A stretch of 64,000 nt of DNA from Pseudomarimonas arenosa (GCF_014841215.1 NZ_JACYTR010000007.1:62001-126000); one strand, 5' to 3'. Counted from the first letter of the stretch, positions 38,956 through 47,986 are shown. The notes: generated from the letters alone by a model not told the origin. Program-made: numbers and translations.

Positions 38956-40295
38956 TAAGCGCGATCCACGCCCAGCTTCTCCATTCGCCGATATAGAGCC
39001 TGGCGGCTTAGACCCAATTCAGCGGCAGCCTGGGCCACCACGCCACCGGCGCTACGCAAGGCTGCTTCAATGGTCTCACGATCGGGCTCATCAACAGCGC
39101 TGCTACTGCTGGACGCACGTGCCGCAGGCAAGCCCAGCGCAGCCGCCTCTATCTGCGCGGACGAACTGAGCAAGGCGGCACGCTGCAAACAGTTCTTCAG
39201 TTCGCGCACATTGCCAGGCCAATCATGCCCCGCCAGCGCCTTGGCGGCGGAGGCACCGAGTTGCTTGCCAACGGGCAGAAAGTGTTCGGCCAAAGGCTGG
39301 ATATCCAGCGGTCGTTCGGCCAAGGGCGGCAGCGCGACTTCGATCACATTGAGACGGTAGTACAGATCCTGGCGGAAGCCGCCCGCGGCAATCATCGCCG
39401 TCAGGTCGGCATTGGTTGCGCTGATCACCCGCACCTTAACCTGGCGTTCCTTGTTCGCACCCAGTCGCTCAAAGCGACCGGTCTCTAGCACCCGCAGCAG
39501 CTTGATTTGCCCCGCCAAGGGCAGGTTGCCAATCTCATCCAGAAATAGAGTGCCGCCATCGGCGGCTTCAAACTTGCCTTCCCGTGCCCGGTTGGCGCCG
39601 GTATAGGCCCCGGCATCGGCACCAAACAGCTCGGCCTCGATCAGCTCGGAGGGAATCGCGCCGCAATTCAGCGTCACGAAGGGCCCATTGGCCACCGCGG
39701 AATTGGCCCGAATGATTTCTGCAATTCGCTCTTTGCCGGCGCCATTGGGCCCGGTGATCAAGATCGGCAGATCGCTCTTGGCGACCTGACACGCCAGCGA
39801 AACCACTTGCTCAGTGGCTGGATCGGCGAATACCAAGCCACACAGATCGAATCGTTCGCGCAGCTTGCCGATACGCTGTTGTTCGCCGCGATGTCGGGTC
39901 CGCAGTTGCCGGTTGGCATCCGATAGCTCGAGCAAATTGCGCACACAGGCCAGCAAGCGTTCATCATCCCAAGGCTTGCCCAGATAGTCAGCCGCGCCCG
40001 AACGGACCAGACGCACGGCCGCATCGAGATGAGTCCAGGCCGTAAGCAAGATCACCGGCAGGTCCGGATGCGCGGCCCGAATCTGCGCGAACAAAGCTTC
40101 GCCCTCTGCTCCCGAGGTAGTGTCGGACGCGAAGTTCATATCCTGAATCACCAAATCGACCCCACCCTGCTCTAGACGATCGAGCCCGACCTCCGGCGTG
40201 TCGGCATAGGAAGTTTCGATGTCGTGCAGTGAACACAGCACGCTAAGCGCTTTGCCGACCGCCGGATTGTCATCAATGATCAGGATGTGGGGCAT
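38955..40295 (-). CDS. Sigma-54-dependent response regulator (NtrC family)
   Basis: A 446-residue activator with three domains. The receiver (1-125) has Asp8/Asp9, phosphoacceptor Asp52 (VIQDMNF) and Lys107 (YLGKPWD). The AAA+ domain (about 145-370) has Walker A GPNGAGKE (172-179), the sigma-54 contact loop GAYTGA (219-224, a natural GAFTGA variant) and Walker B TLFLDEIG. The C-terminal Fis-type helix-turn-helix reads AAAELGLSRQALYRRMEKLG. I start at the ATG at 40295; the frame remains open through the tandem heptamers upstream, which would add repeated PTPDSRL units and is surely not translated. The likely target is the sigma-54 promoter at 45140-45155. Confidence 0.95.
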   Translation of the reverse strand: MPHILIIDDNPAVGKALSVLCSLHDIETSYADTPEVGLDRLEQGGVDLVIQDMNFASDTTSGAEGEALFAQIRAAHPDLPVILLTAWTHLDAAVRLVRSGAADYLGKPWDDERLLACVRNLLELSDANRQLRTRHRGEQQRIGKLRERFDLCGLVFADPATEQVVSLACQVAKSDLPILITGPNGAGKERIAEIIRANSAVANGPFVTLNCGAIPSELIEAELFGADAGAYTGANRAREGKFEAADGGTLFLDEIGNLPLAGQIKLLRVLETGRFERLGANKERQVKVRVISATNADLTAMIAAGGFRQDLYYRLNVIEVALPPLAERPLDIQPLAEHFLPVGKQLGASAAKALAGHDWPGNVRELKNCLQRAALLSSSAQIEAAALGLPAARASSSSSAVDEPDRETIEAALRSAGGVVAQAAAELGLSRQALYRRMEKLGVDRA

Positions 40296-40487
40296 TGGAG
40301 AGTCGGGAGTCGGGAGTCGGGAGTCGGGAGTCGGGAGTCGGGAGTCGGGAGTCGGGAGTCGGGAGTCGGGAGTCGGGAAGAGCTTAGTCAAGCCCGAGGC
40401 GATTTTGCGAGTGGCGAGTGACGCCATCCGCACGGCAAGGCGAGATGCGCCACTCGACGAATCCCGAATCTCAAATCCCGAATGTCG
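40294..40487. repeat. Heptamer-armed element with an expanded arm between ABC permease and response regulator genes
   Basis: The right arm (40458-40487), read on the minus strand, contains GGGATTT, GAGATTC and GGGATTC units. The left arm contains 11 perfect tandem copies of AGTCGGG (40301-40377) preceded by GGAG. About 80 nt separates the arms. It begins 4 nt after the stop codon of the upstream permease gene and ends at the start of the response regulator gene. It is the same class as the elements in the atp operon and hslVU. Confidence 0.85.
40301..40377 (+). repeat. Eleven perfect tandem heptamers AGTCGGG
   Basis: The 77 bases consist of exactly 11 identical 7-base units. Because 7 is not a multiple of 3, all three frames of each strand cycle through it every 21 bases, keeping frames open and producing spurious PTPDSRL / ESGVGSR repeat peptides. 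The copy number is likely to vary between strains by slippage. Confidence 0.95.
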
Positions 40488-40491
40488 GCGG

Positions 40492-41715
40492 CTAAGCCGT
40501 CCTCGTCGCCACAGCGGGCGGCACCGCCGCGGCACGCATTGCGGGTGCCAGCACAGCCAACAGACCGAGCAGCCACATGCTGACCATTCCGGCAGCCAGG
40601 TACTGCCAGGGCAGTCGACTCACAGAAAGCTCGCGCACCAACAGATCGTTAAGCGCGAGGGCCAGCACAAAGCCGCTGATCACGCCGAGACTGGAGATCA
40701 AGGCGTTCTCGATCAGGAAGTAGCGCAGGATATCGATTCGCCGCGCACCCAGGGCGCGGCGTACGCCAATCTGCTTGCGCCGCTGGTTGACCCACAGGCT
40801 GGCCATACCGACGATGCCACTGGCAGTGATCAGCAGCAGGAAGCCGGTCACTCCCAGCAACAGGCCAGCCAGCAGTCGCTCGCCAGCGTAGCGGCGGTCA
40901 CGGATCTCGGACATGCTGCGTGCCCAGCGCAGCACGCGATCATTGCGCAGAGCGCTGAGCTGCGCCTCGGCCTGTCGCATCACCTCCTGCAGTCGCCCAG
41001 GTTCAGTGCGCACCACATAGACCGAATTGCCGTCAAGGAATCGTATCGGGTACAACATCGAGCCTTCGGCGGCAACGTCGTCGGTCGGCGCCCACGGGTT
41101 GTGCAGCTTTTCCACCACGCCGATCACCTGCTGACCATCGCCGTCCGGCCCAGAATACACGCGGCGCCCGACGTACTGCGATTCACCGGGATACAGCTGC
41201 TGCGCCAAACTGCGGGTGATGATGACCTGCTCACCCACTTCCATGCCCTGCTCAGGATCGACCGTCACCACATCGGCGGCGGCAAAGTCGCGTCCTTCGA
41301 TCAATCTAAGTCCCAGCGTGTCGACCAGGGAGCCGGGATTGAAGTACTGGCCGGCACCGATGCGGCTATCACCGTTGTCCGGCGTGGCACTGAGTCCGCC
41401 ATTGTTCCAGCCGCTCTGACCGAGCGGCACCTGATTGGTCCAGGTGGCCGACACCACGCCCGGTATGGCGCGCAGGGTTTCCTCGTCACGCAGCTGCATC
41501 GACAGCAGATCGTCGATCCGTTGCGCTGGGGCAAAGGCGATGGCGAAAACGTTGGGCTCGTCAACGCCGGCCGAGCGCGAGGACGCGGTGAGCCGTTCAA
41601 CGATCAAGTAACTGGTGTTACAGATGATGGCCAAGGTCAGGGCGACTTGAGCGGCCAACAACAAGGGCGCGGTCTTGGCGCGCAGCATGGCGGAGAGAAT
41701 CGGACGAACTTCCAT
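40492..41715 (-). CDS. MacB-like ABC transporter permease (second)
   Basis: A 407-residue FtsX/MacB-type permease: one N-terminal helix (about residues 16-38), a large periplasmic domain (about 40-270) and three C-terminal helices (about 285-305, 335-360, 375-395). The cytoplasmic coupling segment VNQRRKQIGVRRALGARRID is the FtsX-domain hallmark. The ATG at 41715 has AAGGAG six bases upstream. It forms the transmembrane part together with the preceding permease; the two share the same layout but differ in sequence, so a heterodimer is likely. A heptamer element follows. Confidence 0.9.
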   Translation of the reverse strand: MEVRPILSAMLRAKTAPLLLAAQVALTLAIICNTSYLIVERLTASSRSAGVDEPNVFAIAFAPAQRIDDLLSMQLRDEETLRAIPGVVSATWTNQVPLGQSGWNNGGLSATPDNGDSRIGAGQYFNPGSLVDTLGLRLIEGRDFAAADVVTVDPEQGMEVGEQVIITRSLAQQLYPGESQYVGRRVYSGPDGDGQQVIGVVEKLHNPWAPTDDVAAEGSMLYPIRFLDGNSVYVVRTEPGRLQEVMRQAEAQLSALRNDRVLRWARSMSEIRDRRYAGERLLAGLLLGVTGFLLLITASGIVGMASLWVNQRRKQIGVRRALGARRIDILRYFLIENALISSLGVISGFVLALALNDLLVRELSVSRLPWQYLAAGMVSMWLLGLLAVLAPAMRAAAVPPAVATRTA

Positions 41716-41730
41716 CACAGGCTCCTTGGG

Positions 41731-43044
41731 TTATTGGCTCTTCAGCTGCAAGGCGGGGCGCACCTGACAGGCGCGCCAGGTTGGCAACAGGCCGGCCAGG
41801 AGAGCCGCCAGCACCGATACCAGCAGGGCACTGCCGACGGTCAGCCAGTCAATCCTCGCCACCAGTTCCAGATTGCGATCGAAATGCCGCACGAAGGCCA
41901 GGATCGTCACCGTGAACAGCAGGCCAAGCACCGATCCCACCAGGCCGAGAACGCCGGCCTCCAGCAGGTACTGTCGGAACACTTCAGCGCGCGAGGCACC
42001 GAGGGCACGACGCACGCCAATCTCACCGGGACGCGCGCTGAACTTGGCCAGTAGCAGGCTGACCGTATTGATCACGCAGACCAGCAGAAAGCCCACGGAC
42101 AACCAGAAGGCGGTACGGGTGTCATCGCTGATCACCCGATTGAAGTCCAACCACTCTCGCACATCGAACAGTCGATTGTTCAGCTCGCGTGGAAAGCGGC
42201 CCAAGGCCTTCTGCTCGCGCACATAAGCCTCCAGGTAGTCCGCGTAGGCGCGTCGCTGCGCGGCATCGTCCACTTCCACCCAGTACTGGATCATCACGCA
42301 CTCGGATTTGAGCATGCCGGCCATGCCCGGCTCCTCCGGGCTCGACGAACAATTGATGTTGCCGTTGAAGTCGAGGTTAAGATTGATCGCTGCGCGAATC
42401 GGAATGAAGATGTCTTCGCTGCCCTCGAAGTAATTGCCGCCGATCAGGCGGTAATACTTGGGAATCGGCGCCCAGCGATCAAACACACCGATGACCTGGA
42501 AGTCATGTCCATCCATACGGATCGACTTGCCAACGGCATCGCCTGCAGCGCCGAACAGCTTGTCGGCCAGCGCCGCCGAGATCACCGCGAGCTGCGCGCC
42601 GCGTCGATCATCCTCGGCACTCCATGCACTGCCGTGAATCATCGGTGTTTCAAACATGGCGAAGAAGTCGCGCCCCACGGCCAGGCCATCGGTGAAGAAC
42701 AGGGGCATGTCCTTGCGACCAGGGTCGATCGACGGGCCAAGGCCCCAAAGCGGCGTCTGCCGACTCGCCGCAGCGGCAGTCCATAGCGCCTCGGCGTCGC
42801 GCCAGGTCAACTGACTGGGCGGGTCCCGATCGACATTGCCGCGATCGCCAGCCTGATTATCGATCAGCGGCACCAGCAGTCGTTCGCTCTTGTGCGGGAT
42901 CGGATCGCCCGACATGCCGTTCAGGATGGTCAGAGTAGCAACGCTGGCGGCCACGCCGGCAGCCAGGGTCATAACCATGAGGACCGTCAGCACCGGATTG
43001 CGCCGCAGGCTTATAACACCAAGCTTCACATAGTAGAGCCACAT
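41731..43044 (-). CDS. MacB-like ABC transporter permease (first)
   Basis: A 437-residue FtsX/MacB-type permease with an N-terminal helix (about residues 18-42), a periplasmic MacB-like core domain (about 45-290) and three C-terminal helices. The coupling helix reads KFSARPGEIGVRRALGASRAE. The ATG at 43044 has GGAG eight bases upstream; a GTG at 43053 overlapping the ATPase stop is possible. It lies 15 bp before the second permease. The substrate cannot be told from sequence; related systems export peptides, lipids or macrolides. Confidence 0.9.
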   Translation of the reverse strand: MWLYYVKLGVISLRRNPVLTVLMVMTLAAGVAASVATLTILNGMSGDPIPHKSERLLVPLIDNQAGDRGNVDRDPPSQLTWRDAEALWTAAAASRQTPLWGLGPSIDPGRKDMPLFFTDGLAVGRDFFAMFETPMIHGSAWSAEDDRRGAQLAVISAALADKLFGAAGDAVGKSIRMDGHDFQVIGVFDRWAPIPKYYRLIGGNYFEGSEDIFIPIRAAINLNLDFNGNINCSSSPEEPGMAGMLKSECVMIQYWVEVDDAAQRRAYADYLEAYVREQKALGRFPRELNNRLFDVREWLDFNRVISDDTRTAFWLSVGFLLVCVINTVSLLLAKFSARPGEIGVRRALGASRAEVFRQYLLEAGVLGLVGSVLGLLFTVTILAFVRHFDRNLELVARIDWLTVGSALLVSVLAALLAGLLPTWRACQVRPALQLKSQ

Positions 43045-43049
43045 AACAC

Positions 43050-43772
43050 TCACTCCACGACAGCGCTGGGCACGCCGACAGCGGCCAGCGACACCCGTGT
43101 TTCTTGCAGCAGATCGGTGACCTGACCGTCAACGATATGCACATTGCGTTGCGCACGAGCTGCCAGCTCGGGGTCATGGGTGACCATCAGCACCGTAGTG
43201 CCTTCGGCATTGATCTCCTCCAGCAGTTCCATCACCCCACGGGCCATCTGACTATCCAGGTTGCCGGTCGGTTCATCGGCCAACAATAGCCGCGGCGAGC
43301 CGGCCAGGGCGCGGGCGATGGCAACGCGCTGCTGCTGTCCACCGGAGAGCTCGGCCGGATAGTGACGCATTCTTGAGCCCAGACCCACACGTTCCAGCGA
43401 CGCCTCTATGCGCTGTTTGCGATCCTTGGCCGAGAAGCCGCGATAGCGCAGCGGCACGTCGACGTTGTCGAACAGGTTGAGATCGGGAATCAGGTTGAAA
43501 CCCTGGAAGATGAAACCAATTTTTTCGCAGCGCAGCTGCGAGCGCTGGTTGTCATTCAACCCGCGGGTATCGACGCCGTCGAGCCAGAACTCGCCATCAC
43601 TGAACTCCTCCAGCAGGCCGGCGATATTGAGGAAGGTGGTCTTGCCCGAACCCGATGGACCGGTCACCGCCACGAACTCGCCCTCTCTGACGTGGATATC
43701 GAACCCGCGCAGTGCGTGGGTTTCAATCAGATGGGTGCGATAGACCTTGCTCAACTGCTGCATGCGCAACAT
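43050..43772 (-). CDS. ABC transporter ATP-binding protein, MacB/LolD type
   Basis: The 240-residue ATPase drives the two permeases. It has Walker [13 protein letters not shown], the Q-loop [14 protein letters not shown], the signature [15 protein letters not shown], Walker [14 protein letters not shown] and the switch His in VTHDPELAA. The stand-alone ATPase with separate FtsX permeases is the layout of MacB-like efflux systems split into subunits. It lies 76 bp after the adaptor gene and its stop overlaps or adjoins the first permease start. Confidence 0.94.
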   Translation of the reverse strand: MLRMQQLSKVYRTHLIETHALRGFDIHVREGEFVAVTGPSGSGKTTFLNIAGLLEEFSDGEFWLDGVDTRGLNDNQRSQLRCEKIGFIFQGFNLIPDLNLFDNVDVPLRYRGFSAKDRKQRIEASLERVGLGSRMRHYPAELSGGQQQRVAIARALAGSPRLLLADEPTGNLDSQMARGVMELLEEINAEGTTVLMVTHDPELAARAQRNVHIVDGQVTDLLQETRVSLAAVGVPSAVVE

Positions 43773-43848
43773 GGTTCACTCCTTTGCGACGGACACATCG
43801 CCATTCCGCTTCGGCAATGCATGGTGGTTGAATTGAATGGCCAAGTAC

Positions 43849-45108
43849 TCACTCGGTAACGGTGACGCGTTCGGCATCGGCAAACAGATCGGCGCCGGAA
43901 ATCACCACCCGATCGCCTATCTGCAGGCCGGAGACAACCTCGACGGAATTGACGCTGGTGGCGCCGAGTTCGATCCGCACCCGCTCGGCCAACTCGCCGT
44001 CAAGGCGATAGGCAAAGCGACCACCGGCGGCATCCAACGATGGTCCGCGCGGCAGCAGCAGGACGTTCTGGCGGGTCTCGAACAGCAGCCGCGAGGTCAC
44101 CCGCTGGTTCTGCCGCAAGCCGGCCGGCATCGCATCGACAAAGCGCAGGCGCGCCAGCACTTGGTTATTGATCACCTCAGGCGAGATCGCGGCCACTTCG
44201 CCGCGGTAGGTCTGGCCGTTGATCTGCATTTCGGCCATCAAGCCCGGCGCCAGGTCATCGGCGTAGCTCTCTGGCACCGACACATCCACCGCCAACTCAC
44301 TGAGATCGACCAGGGTCAGCAGCGGCGCGCCCGCTGCCACTACCGTGCGGTCGACAATGGCCAGACTTCCGACCACCGCATCAGCCGGCGCGCGCACCTT
44401 CAACTCATCGACGCGTCGCGCCAGATCGGCCACCATCAGGCGTTGCCGCTCAAGGTTCTGCTGCTTGGTCTTGAGCTCGAAATCGGCGCTACGCGCTTCC
44501 AGCTTGGCGTCTGTCTCGGCGTGGGCGGCGAGGATCTCGGCCGACTGTACGGCATCCTGGTAGCGCAGGTAGTCCACTTCGGACAAGGCGCCACGCTGGT
44601 AAGCGCGCTGACTGCGCTCGGCCTCGCGCTTGGCGGCCTGTAGTGCCAGCACGCGCTCATCGGCGGTACGCCGGGCCAGCAGCTTCTGCTTCTCGGCCAG
44701 AATCTTGCCGCGGTTGTATTCCACCTCAAGCTGTTCCAGCGAGGATTGTTCGCGCTCGAACTCGTTGTTCAGGGAGGGCGAGTCGATTTCGGCGAGTACG
44801 GCCCCGCGGCCGACCTTCTGCCCCGCTTGCACTTTCAGCGCCACCGTACCGGAATAGCCGGCATACAGGGTCGGGCTGTTGGCCGCCACCACCTGGCCGT
44901 TGGCCAGCACATCGCGCACCAGATCGCCGCGGCTCACCGTCCCCAGCCGCAGCCGCTCGCTGTTCACCGCACCGGCACTGCTCAGCCAGCTGCGCACCGA
45001 CAACACGGCGAGCACGATCAAGACGAGGATGGCGATCCAGGTCCAGCGGGGGGAGCGCGTCGGGGCGGACTGCATCACTCGATCTTGGCTGGAGGTATCG
45101 CGGATCAT
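43849..45108 (-). CDS. HlyD/MacA-family periplasmic adaptor protein
   Basis: A 419-residue membrane-fusion protein: short cytoplasmic start, one membrane helix (about residues 22-42), lipoyl-half motifs (ALKVQAGQKVGRGAVLAEID and LKVRAPADAVVGSL), a long coiled-coil hairpin between them (about 110-250), and beta-barrel and membrane-proximal domains. It should join the inner-membrane ABC exporter to an outer-membrane channel; no TolC-like gene is in the window. The ATG at 45108 is used because upstream ATGs fall inside the sigma-54 promoter. It is the first gene of the exporter-regulator cluster. Confidence 0.93.
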   Translation of the reverse strand: MIRDTSSQDRVMQSAPTRSPRWTWIAILVLIVLAVLSVRSWLSSAGAVNSERLRLGTVSRGDLVRDVLANGQVVAANSPTLYAGYSGTVALKVQAGQKVGRGAVLAEIDSPSLNNEFEREQSSLEQLEVEYNRGKILAEKQKLLARRTADERVLALQAAKREAERSQRAYQRGALSEVDYLRYQDAVQSAEILAAHAETDAKLEARSADFELKTKQQNLERQRLMVADLARRVDELKVRAPADAVVGSLAIVDRTVVAAGAPLLTLVDLSELAVDVSVPESYADDLAPGLMAEMQINGQTYRGEVAAISPEVINNQVLARLRFVDAMPAGLRQNQRVTSRLLFETRQNVLLLPRGPSLDAAGGRFAYRLDGELAERVRIELGATSVNSVEVVSGLQIGDRVVISGADLFADAERVTVTE

Positions 45109-45139
45109 GGTGGGCTCGCGGCTATGGATGACCACGTCT

Positions 45140-45155
45140 AGCAGCCTTCGTGCCA
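45140..45155 (-). promoter_or_regulatory. Sigma-54 (-24/-12) promoter of the ABC exporter cluster
   Basis: The minus strand reads TGGCACG-AAGG-CTGCT (45155-45140). It matches the RpoN consensus TGGCACG-N4-TTGCW at all positions but one, with the invariant GG and GC exactly 10 bp apart. Transcription would start near 45129, about 20 nt before the adaptor ATG. Upstream (45173-45237) are an imperfect inverted repeat AAGTGAC...GTCGCTT and a perfect CGGACGTCCG palindrome, which are candidate activator sites. Confidence 0.8.
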
Positions 45156-45397
45156 ACCCAAAAAATTTACCTAAGTGACTGTTTATTTGGGTCTACTGTC
45201 GCTTGCTGTTCGGCCTGCCCGGCACCTCGGACGTCCGCTCGGCGACCGCGGACAGCGCCGTTGGCAGCCGCTGACCACGAGTGCTGACTTCAGTTGCGCG
45301 GCATAAGGTCGATATCTTCATTGCACCGGGCGAACGGAACAGTTGCAGTCGCCATCGATGAAAGCACTGTTCAACGCCCTGAACGACAGGAGGCGGC

Positions 45398-45883
45398 ATG
45401 GACAGTTTTCGGCACGGCAGCGCGGCTGCGTTGTGGCAGGAGCTGATTCGCGAGGGCGAGGAAAAGCGTCATCTTGCGCTGGGCGAGGATCTACAGGCCT
45501 ACCTGGTGTTCGCCCTGATGCGTCATCTTGGCGATGCTGAGATCAGCGCCCGCATCATGGCCCTGGAATGGCTGCGCGCACACGAGCGCCCGATCAGCCC
45601 CAGTTACTTGCGCGACGTGGGTGATCGCTGCTTGTTGATCGCTGGCTGGTTCCCACGTCTGGCCAGCCGCCGACACGTCAATCGCGACTACTATATCGAT
45701 CTCGGTCGCGGCGCCTATGCCTCAGCCGCCGAGCGCTCGCCGCGCTGCGAGCGCTCGCTGTTCGCGCAACTGGCCGAAGCGTTCCGCTCACTGGTTGACG
45801 TACTGAGCGCGGTGCGACAACCCGAGCTGGCGCGCATACCACTGAACGCCGAGTCCTTGCCACGGCGAGCGGGTCATCACTGA
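45398..45883 (+). CDS. Conserved-looking protein of unknown function, helical
   Basis: A 161-residue soluble protein without signal peptide; I do not recognise its family. It starts MDSFRHGSAAALWQELIREG with a perfect AGGAGG ribosome-binding site nine bases upstream. The first ~75 residues look all-helical (ALGEDLQAYLVFALMRHLGD), followed by ALEWLRAHE and the motif VGDRCLLIAGWFPRLASRRHV, then a Tyr-rich turn (NRDYYIDLGRGAYASAAE) and a last helix LFAQLAEAFRSLVDVLSAVR. The codon pattern and the ribosome-binding site support a real gene. It is 72 bp ahead of the LOG-family gene on the same strand. Confidence 0.75.
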   Translation: MDSFRHGSAAALWQELIREGEEKRHLALGEDLQAYLVFALMRHLGDAEISARIMALEWLRAHERPISPSYLRDVGDRCLLIAGWFPRLASRRHVNRDYYIDLGRGAYASAAERSPRCERSLFAQLAEAFRSLVDVLSAVRQPELARIPLNAESLPRRAGHH

Positions 45884-45955
45884 CGAGCCGCGCCAGTCAC
45901 TCGCGCTACGGCTGCCTGGGTCACAATAGGCAACCCAGCAGCGAGTCAAACCAGT

Positions 45956-46543
45956 ATGCGTGTGTGTGTCTATGCCGCTTCCAGCGGTCAATGCGATCCG
46001 CAGTATCACCAGGCCGCGTACGCACTCGGCCAACATCTGGCCGAGCACGGCTGCAGCCTGGTTTATGGCGGCGGCTCGACCGGATCGATGGGCGCGGTGG
46101 CCAATGGCGCACTCAGCCGCGGCGGCGAGGTGATCGGCATCCTGCCAAAATTCATGGCCGACCTCGAATGGGGCCATCCGGGGCTGACCGAGCTGCAGCT
46201 GGTCGAAGACATGCGCGAACGCAAGCATCGTCTGCTGACCGGCTCGGATGCGGTAGTGGCGCTGCCCGGCGGCTGCGGCACGCTGGAAGAGCTGTTCGAG
46301 GCGATCACTCTGAAGCGACTCGGCCTGTACTTCAACCCGATCCTTCTGCTTAACACACTGGACTACTGGACCGATCTCGACGCCTTTATGCACAAGGTGA
46401 TCGATCAGCGCTTCATGAACCCCGAACATGCCCACATGTGGGGCCTGGTAGAGCAACCGGAGCAGATCATCGACGCCATCCGAGCGACGCCCGCCTGGCG
46501 CGAAGATGCGCGTGACTATGCGGCGGTTCGTCCTGGCGGCTGA
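45956..46543 (+). CDS. LOG family protein (TIGR00730; cytokinin riboside 5'-monophosphate phosphoribohydrolase-like)
   Basis: A 195-residue Rossmann-fold nucleotide 5'-monophosphate phosphoribohydrolase. Diagnostic motifs are VYGGGSTGSMGAVANGAL near residue 37 and the active-site ALPGGCGTLEELFEAITLKR (PGGxGTxxE) near 100, plus MRERKHRLLTGSDAVVAL. LOG proteins remove ribose-5-phosphate from AMP-type nucleotides; in some bacteria they make cytokinins, in others the role is nucleotide salvage. It starts at an ATG with no strong ribosome-binding site. Confidence 0.92.
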   Translation: MRVCVYAASSGQCDPQYHQAAYALGQHLAEHGCSLVYGGGSTGSMGAVANGALSRGGEVIGILPKFMADLEWGHPGLTELQLVEDMRERKHRLLTGSDAVVALPGGCGTLEELFEAITLKRLGLYFNPILLLNTLDYWTDLDAFMHKVIDQRFMNPEHAHMWGLVEQPEQIIDAIRATPAWREDARDYAAVRPGG

Positions 46544-46674
46544 GGGAACGCCTCCGACCAGCACGGCAGTGCCGTTGCCCTTCCCGCCACCGGTGGCGCT
46601 TTGCGCCGCAATGACTGCGACAGATCAACCAAGCAGGCGGCTAAGAGGAACTCAGCCGCCCGATCGGCCTTGTG

Positions 46675-47892
46675 TTACGGATTCGATGCGCGCAGCCCGA
46701 TGCCGTGGGTGCCGTTGTCGCCGATCAGGTGAAGGGTGACCGGCCGGGTAGTGACAATCGCCTGCACGTCGATCCAACCGATGCCGCGCAAGGGCTGCTC
46801 CAGGGGGTTCTCGACACGCTGCAGCTCAAACTGAAAGTAGTGCTGACCGGAACCCACGGCCGGCAACTGCAACTGGCCGCGATACAGGCAATCGCTGCTG
46901 CTCTCGAAGCGCACACAGAGCGCGCCATTGGCCTGCACCTGCAGACGGCCCTTGGGCGCCTCGAGGTTGTCGCCAGTCAGGGGAAACCTGTATTCAAGTC
47001 CAAGCCAGCCGGCCTGGCCGGCCAACGCGCCGAACGGATCAGAGGGCGAATAGGACGATGGCCCTTCAACCGTTGACAGCGAATCATCGCTTACCGGGTC
47101 GGGCCAGTGGATGCCGACAGCCTTGCTCGACTTGACCATGAAGTCATAGCGCGGCGTATCTTCCGGCCAGCTCGGCACCACGCACTGCTCACTGCCGAAG
47201 TTCGGACCGAGAATGCATAACCAATCGTTGGGCAATCGGCGCTGCTGCAGCACGGCGCGCCCAGCCGACTGCGACACGACCTCACCACGCAGCACAAAGC
47301 TGCCCGGCAAGGTAGCCCCGGTGCTGTGATCACCTGCCCAGTAGCCTCCGCTGCCGATGCCGTACCACTGACCTGACTGGTCGAGCAGTGCCGTGAACAC
47401 CTGATCACCCTGGTACACGCCGCTGGGCAGGCCGGGCGCGGTACTCAACTCACAGGCGGGGCCGGCGAACTTGACCAGACGCTGGATCGGCAGGCTGCCG
47501 GCGGGAAACCCATCCGCCGAGGGCTGATAGCTCACCGTGGCGCTGTTGCAGTCGCTGAAATCGATCGCCATCGATCCCCAGACCGGCAGTTCGATGTCAG
47601 CCGGGTCGAACTCGCCGAAGCGCATGCCGCGTGGTGCGTACAGTGGGCCTTCGATACGACTGCCCTCGATCTCGCCATCGAGATACAGGGTCAGCGGATT
47701 GCCATCGAGGTCGTAGCTGTACCAAAGGGCTACAGCCCGTTGATCGTTGACCACTTCAATCGAAAAACCATGCCCCGATTGCTCCGGGTTGAACCAGGTG
47801 CCGTCAAATTCCGGCCCCACATCGGCCCGAACCAGGCCACAGCAAAGCCCGAGCAGCAGCAGCGTGGCACCACGCGTCCTTGTGTTAAGCAT
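46675..47892 (-). CDS. Secreted beta-rich protein with GTWFNPEQSGHG motif
   Basis: A 405-residue exported protein with a signal peptide (TRGATLLLLGLCCGLVRA). The mature start, EFDGTWFNPEQSGHGFSIEV, matches a motif common in secreted proteins of xanthomonads and relatives (G-x-W-x-(N/D)-P-x-x-x-G-x-G). There follow YSYDLDGNPLTLYLDG-type strands and six or more cysteines, suggesting disulfides. There is no recognisable catalytic motif; the protein is probably all-beta. Its function is unknown. It has a divergent position to no gene and lies alone on the minus strand before the TfoX-C gene. Confidence 0.8.
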   Translation of the reverse strand: MLNTRTRGATLLLLGLCCGLVRADVGPEFDGTWFNPEQSGHGFSIEVVNDQRAVALWYSYDLDGNPLTLYLDGEIEGSRIEGPLYAPRGMRFGEFDPADIELPVWGSMAIDFSDCNSATVSYQPSADGFPAGSLPIQRLVKFAGPACELSTAPGLPSGVYQGDQVFTALLDQSGQWYGIGSGGYWAGDHSTGATLPGSFVLRGEVVSQSAGRAVLQQRRLPNDWLCILGPNFGSEQCVVPSWPEDTPRYDFMVKSSKAVGIHWPDPVSDDSLSTVEGPSSYSPSDPFGALAGQAGWLGLEYRFPLTGDNLEAPKGRLQVQANGALCVRFESSSDCLYRGQLQLPAVGSGQHYFQFELQRVENPLEQPLRGIGWIDVQAIVTTRPVTLHLIGDNGTHGIGLRASNP

Positions 47893-47986
47893 GTGAATAG
47901 TCCGTGATCTTGGGAGCGTGGATTCTGTGCAACGGCGACCAAACCTGCAAGATCACTATGCAAAGCGCGCCTCTGCGCTCGGTTGC

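Noticed and set aside
40301-40377. Possible CRISPR array
   Set aside because: The units are 7 bases, perfectly tandem, with no spacers, and no cas genes are present.
40296-40535. Longer N-terminus for the response regulator reading through the repeats
   Set aside because: The receiver domain starts exactly at MPHILIIDD; the upstream extension consists of heptamer-encoded PTPDSRL repeats and overlaps the permease gene.
40219-42054. A 611-codon plus-strand frame containing repeated ESGVGSR units
   Set aside because: It reads through the 11 tandem heptamers, which stay open in every frame, and then runs antisense to an ABC permease gene. The repeat peptide is an artefact of the DNA repeat.
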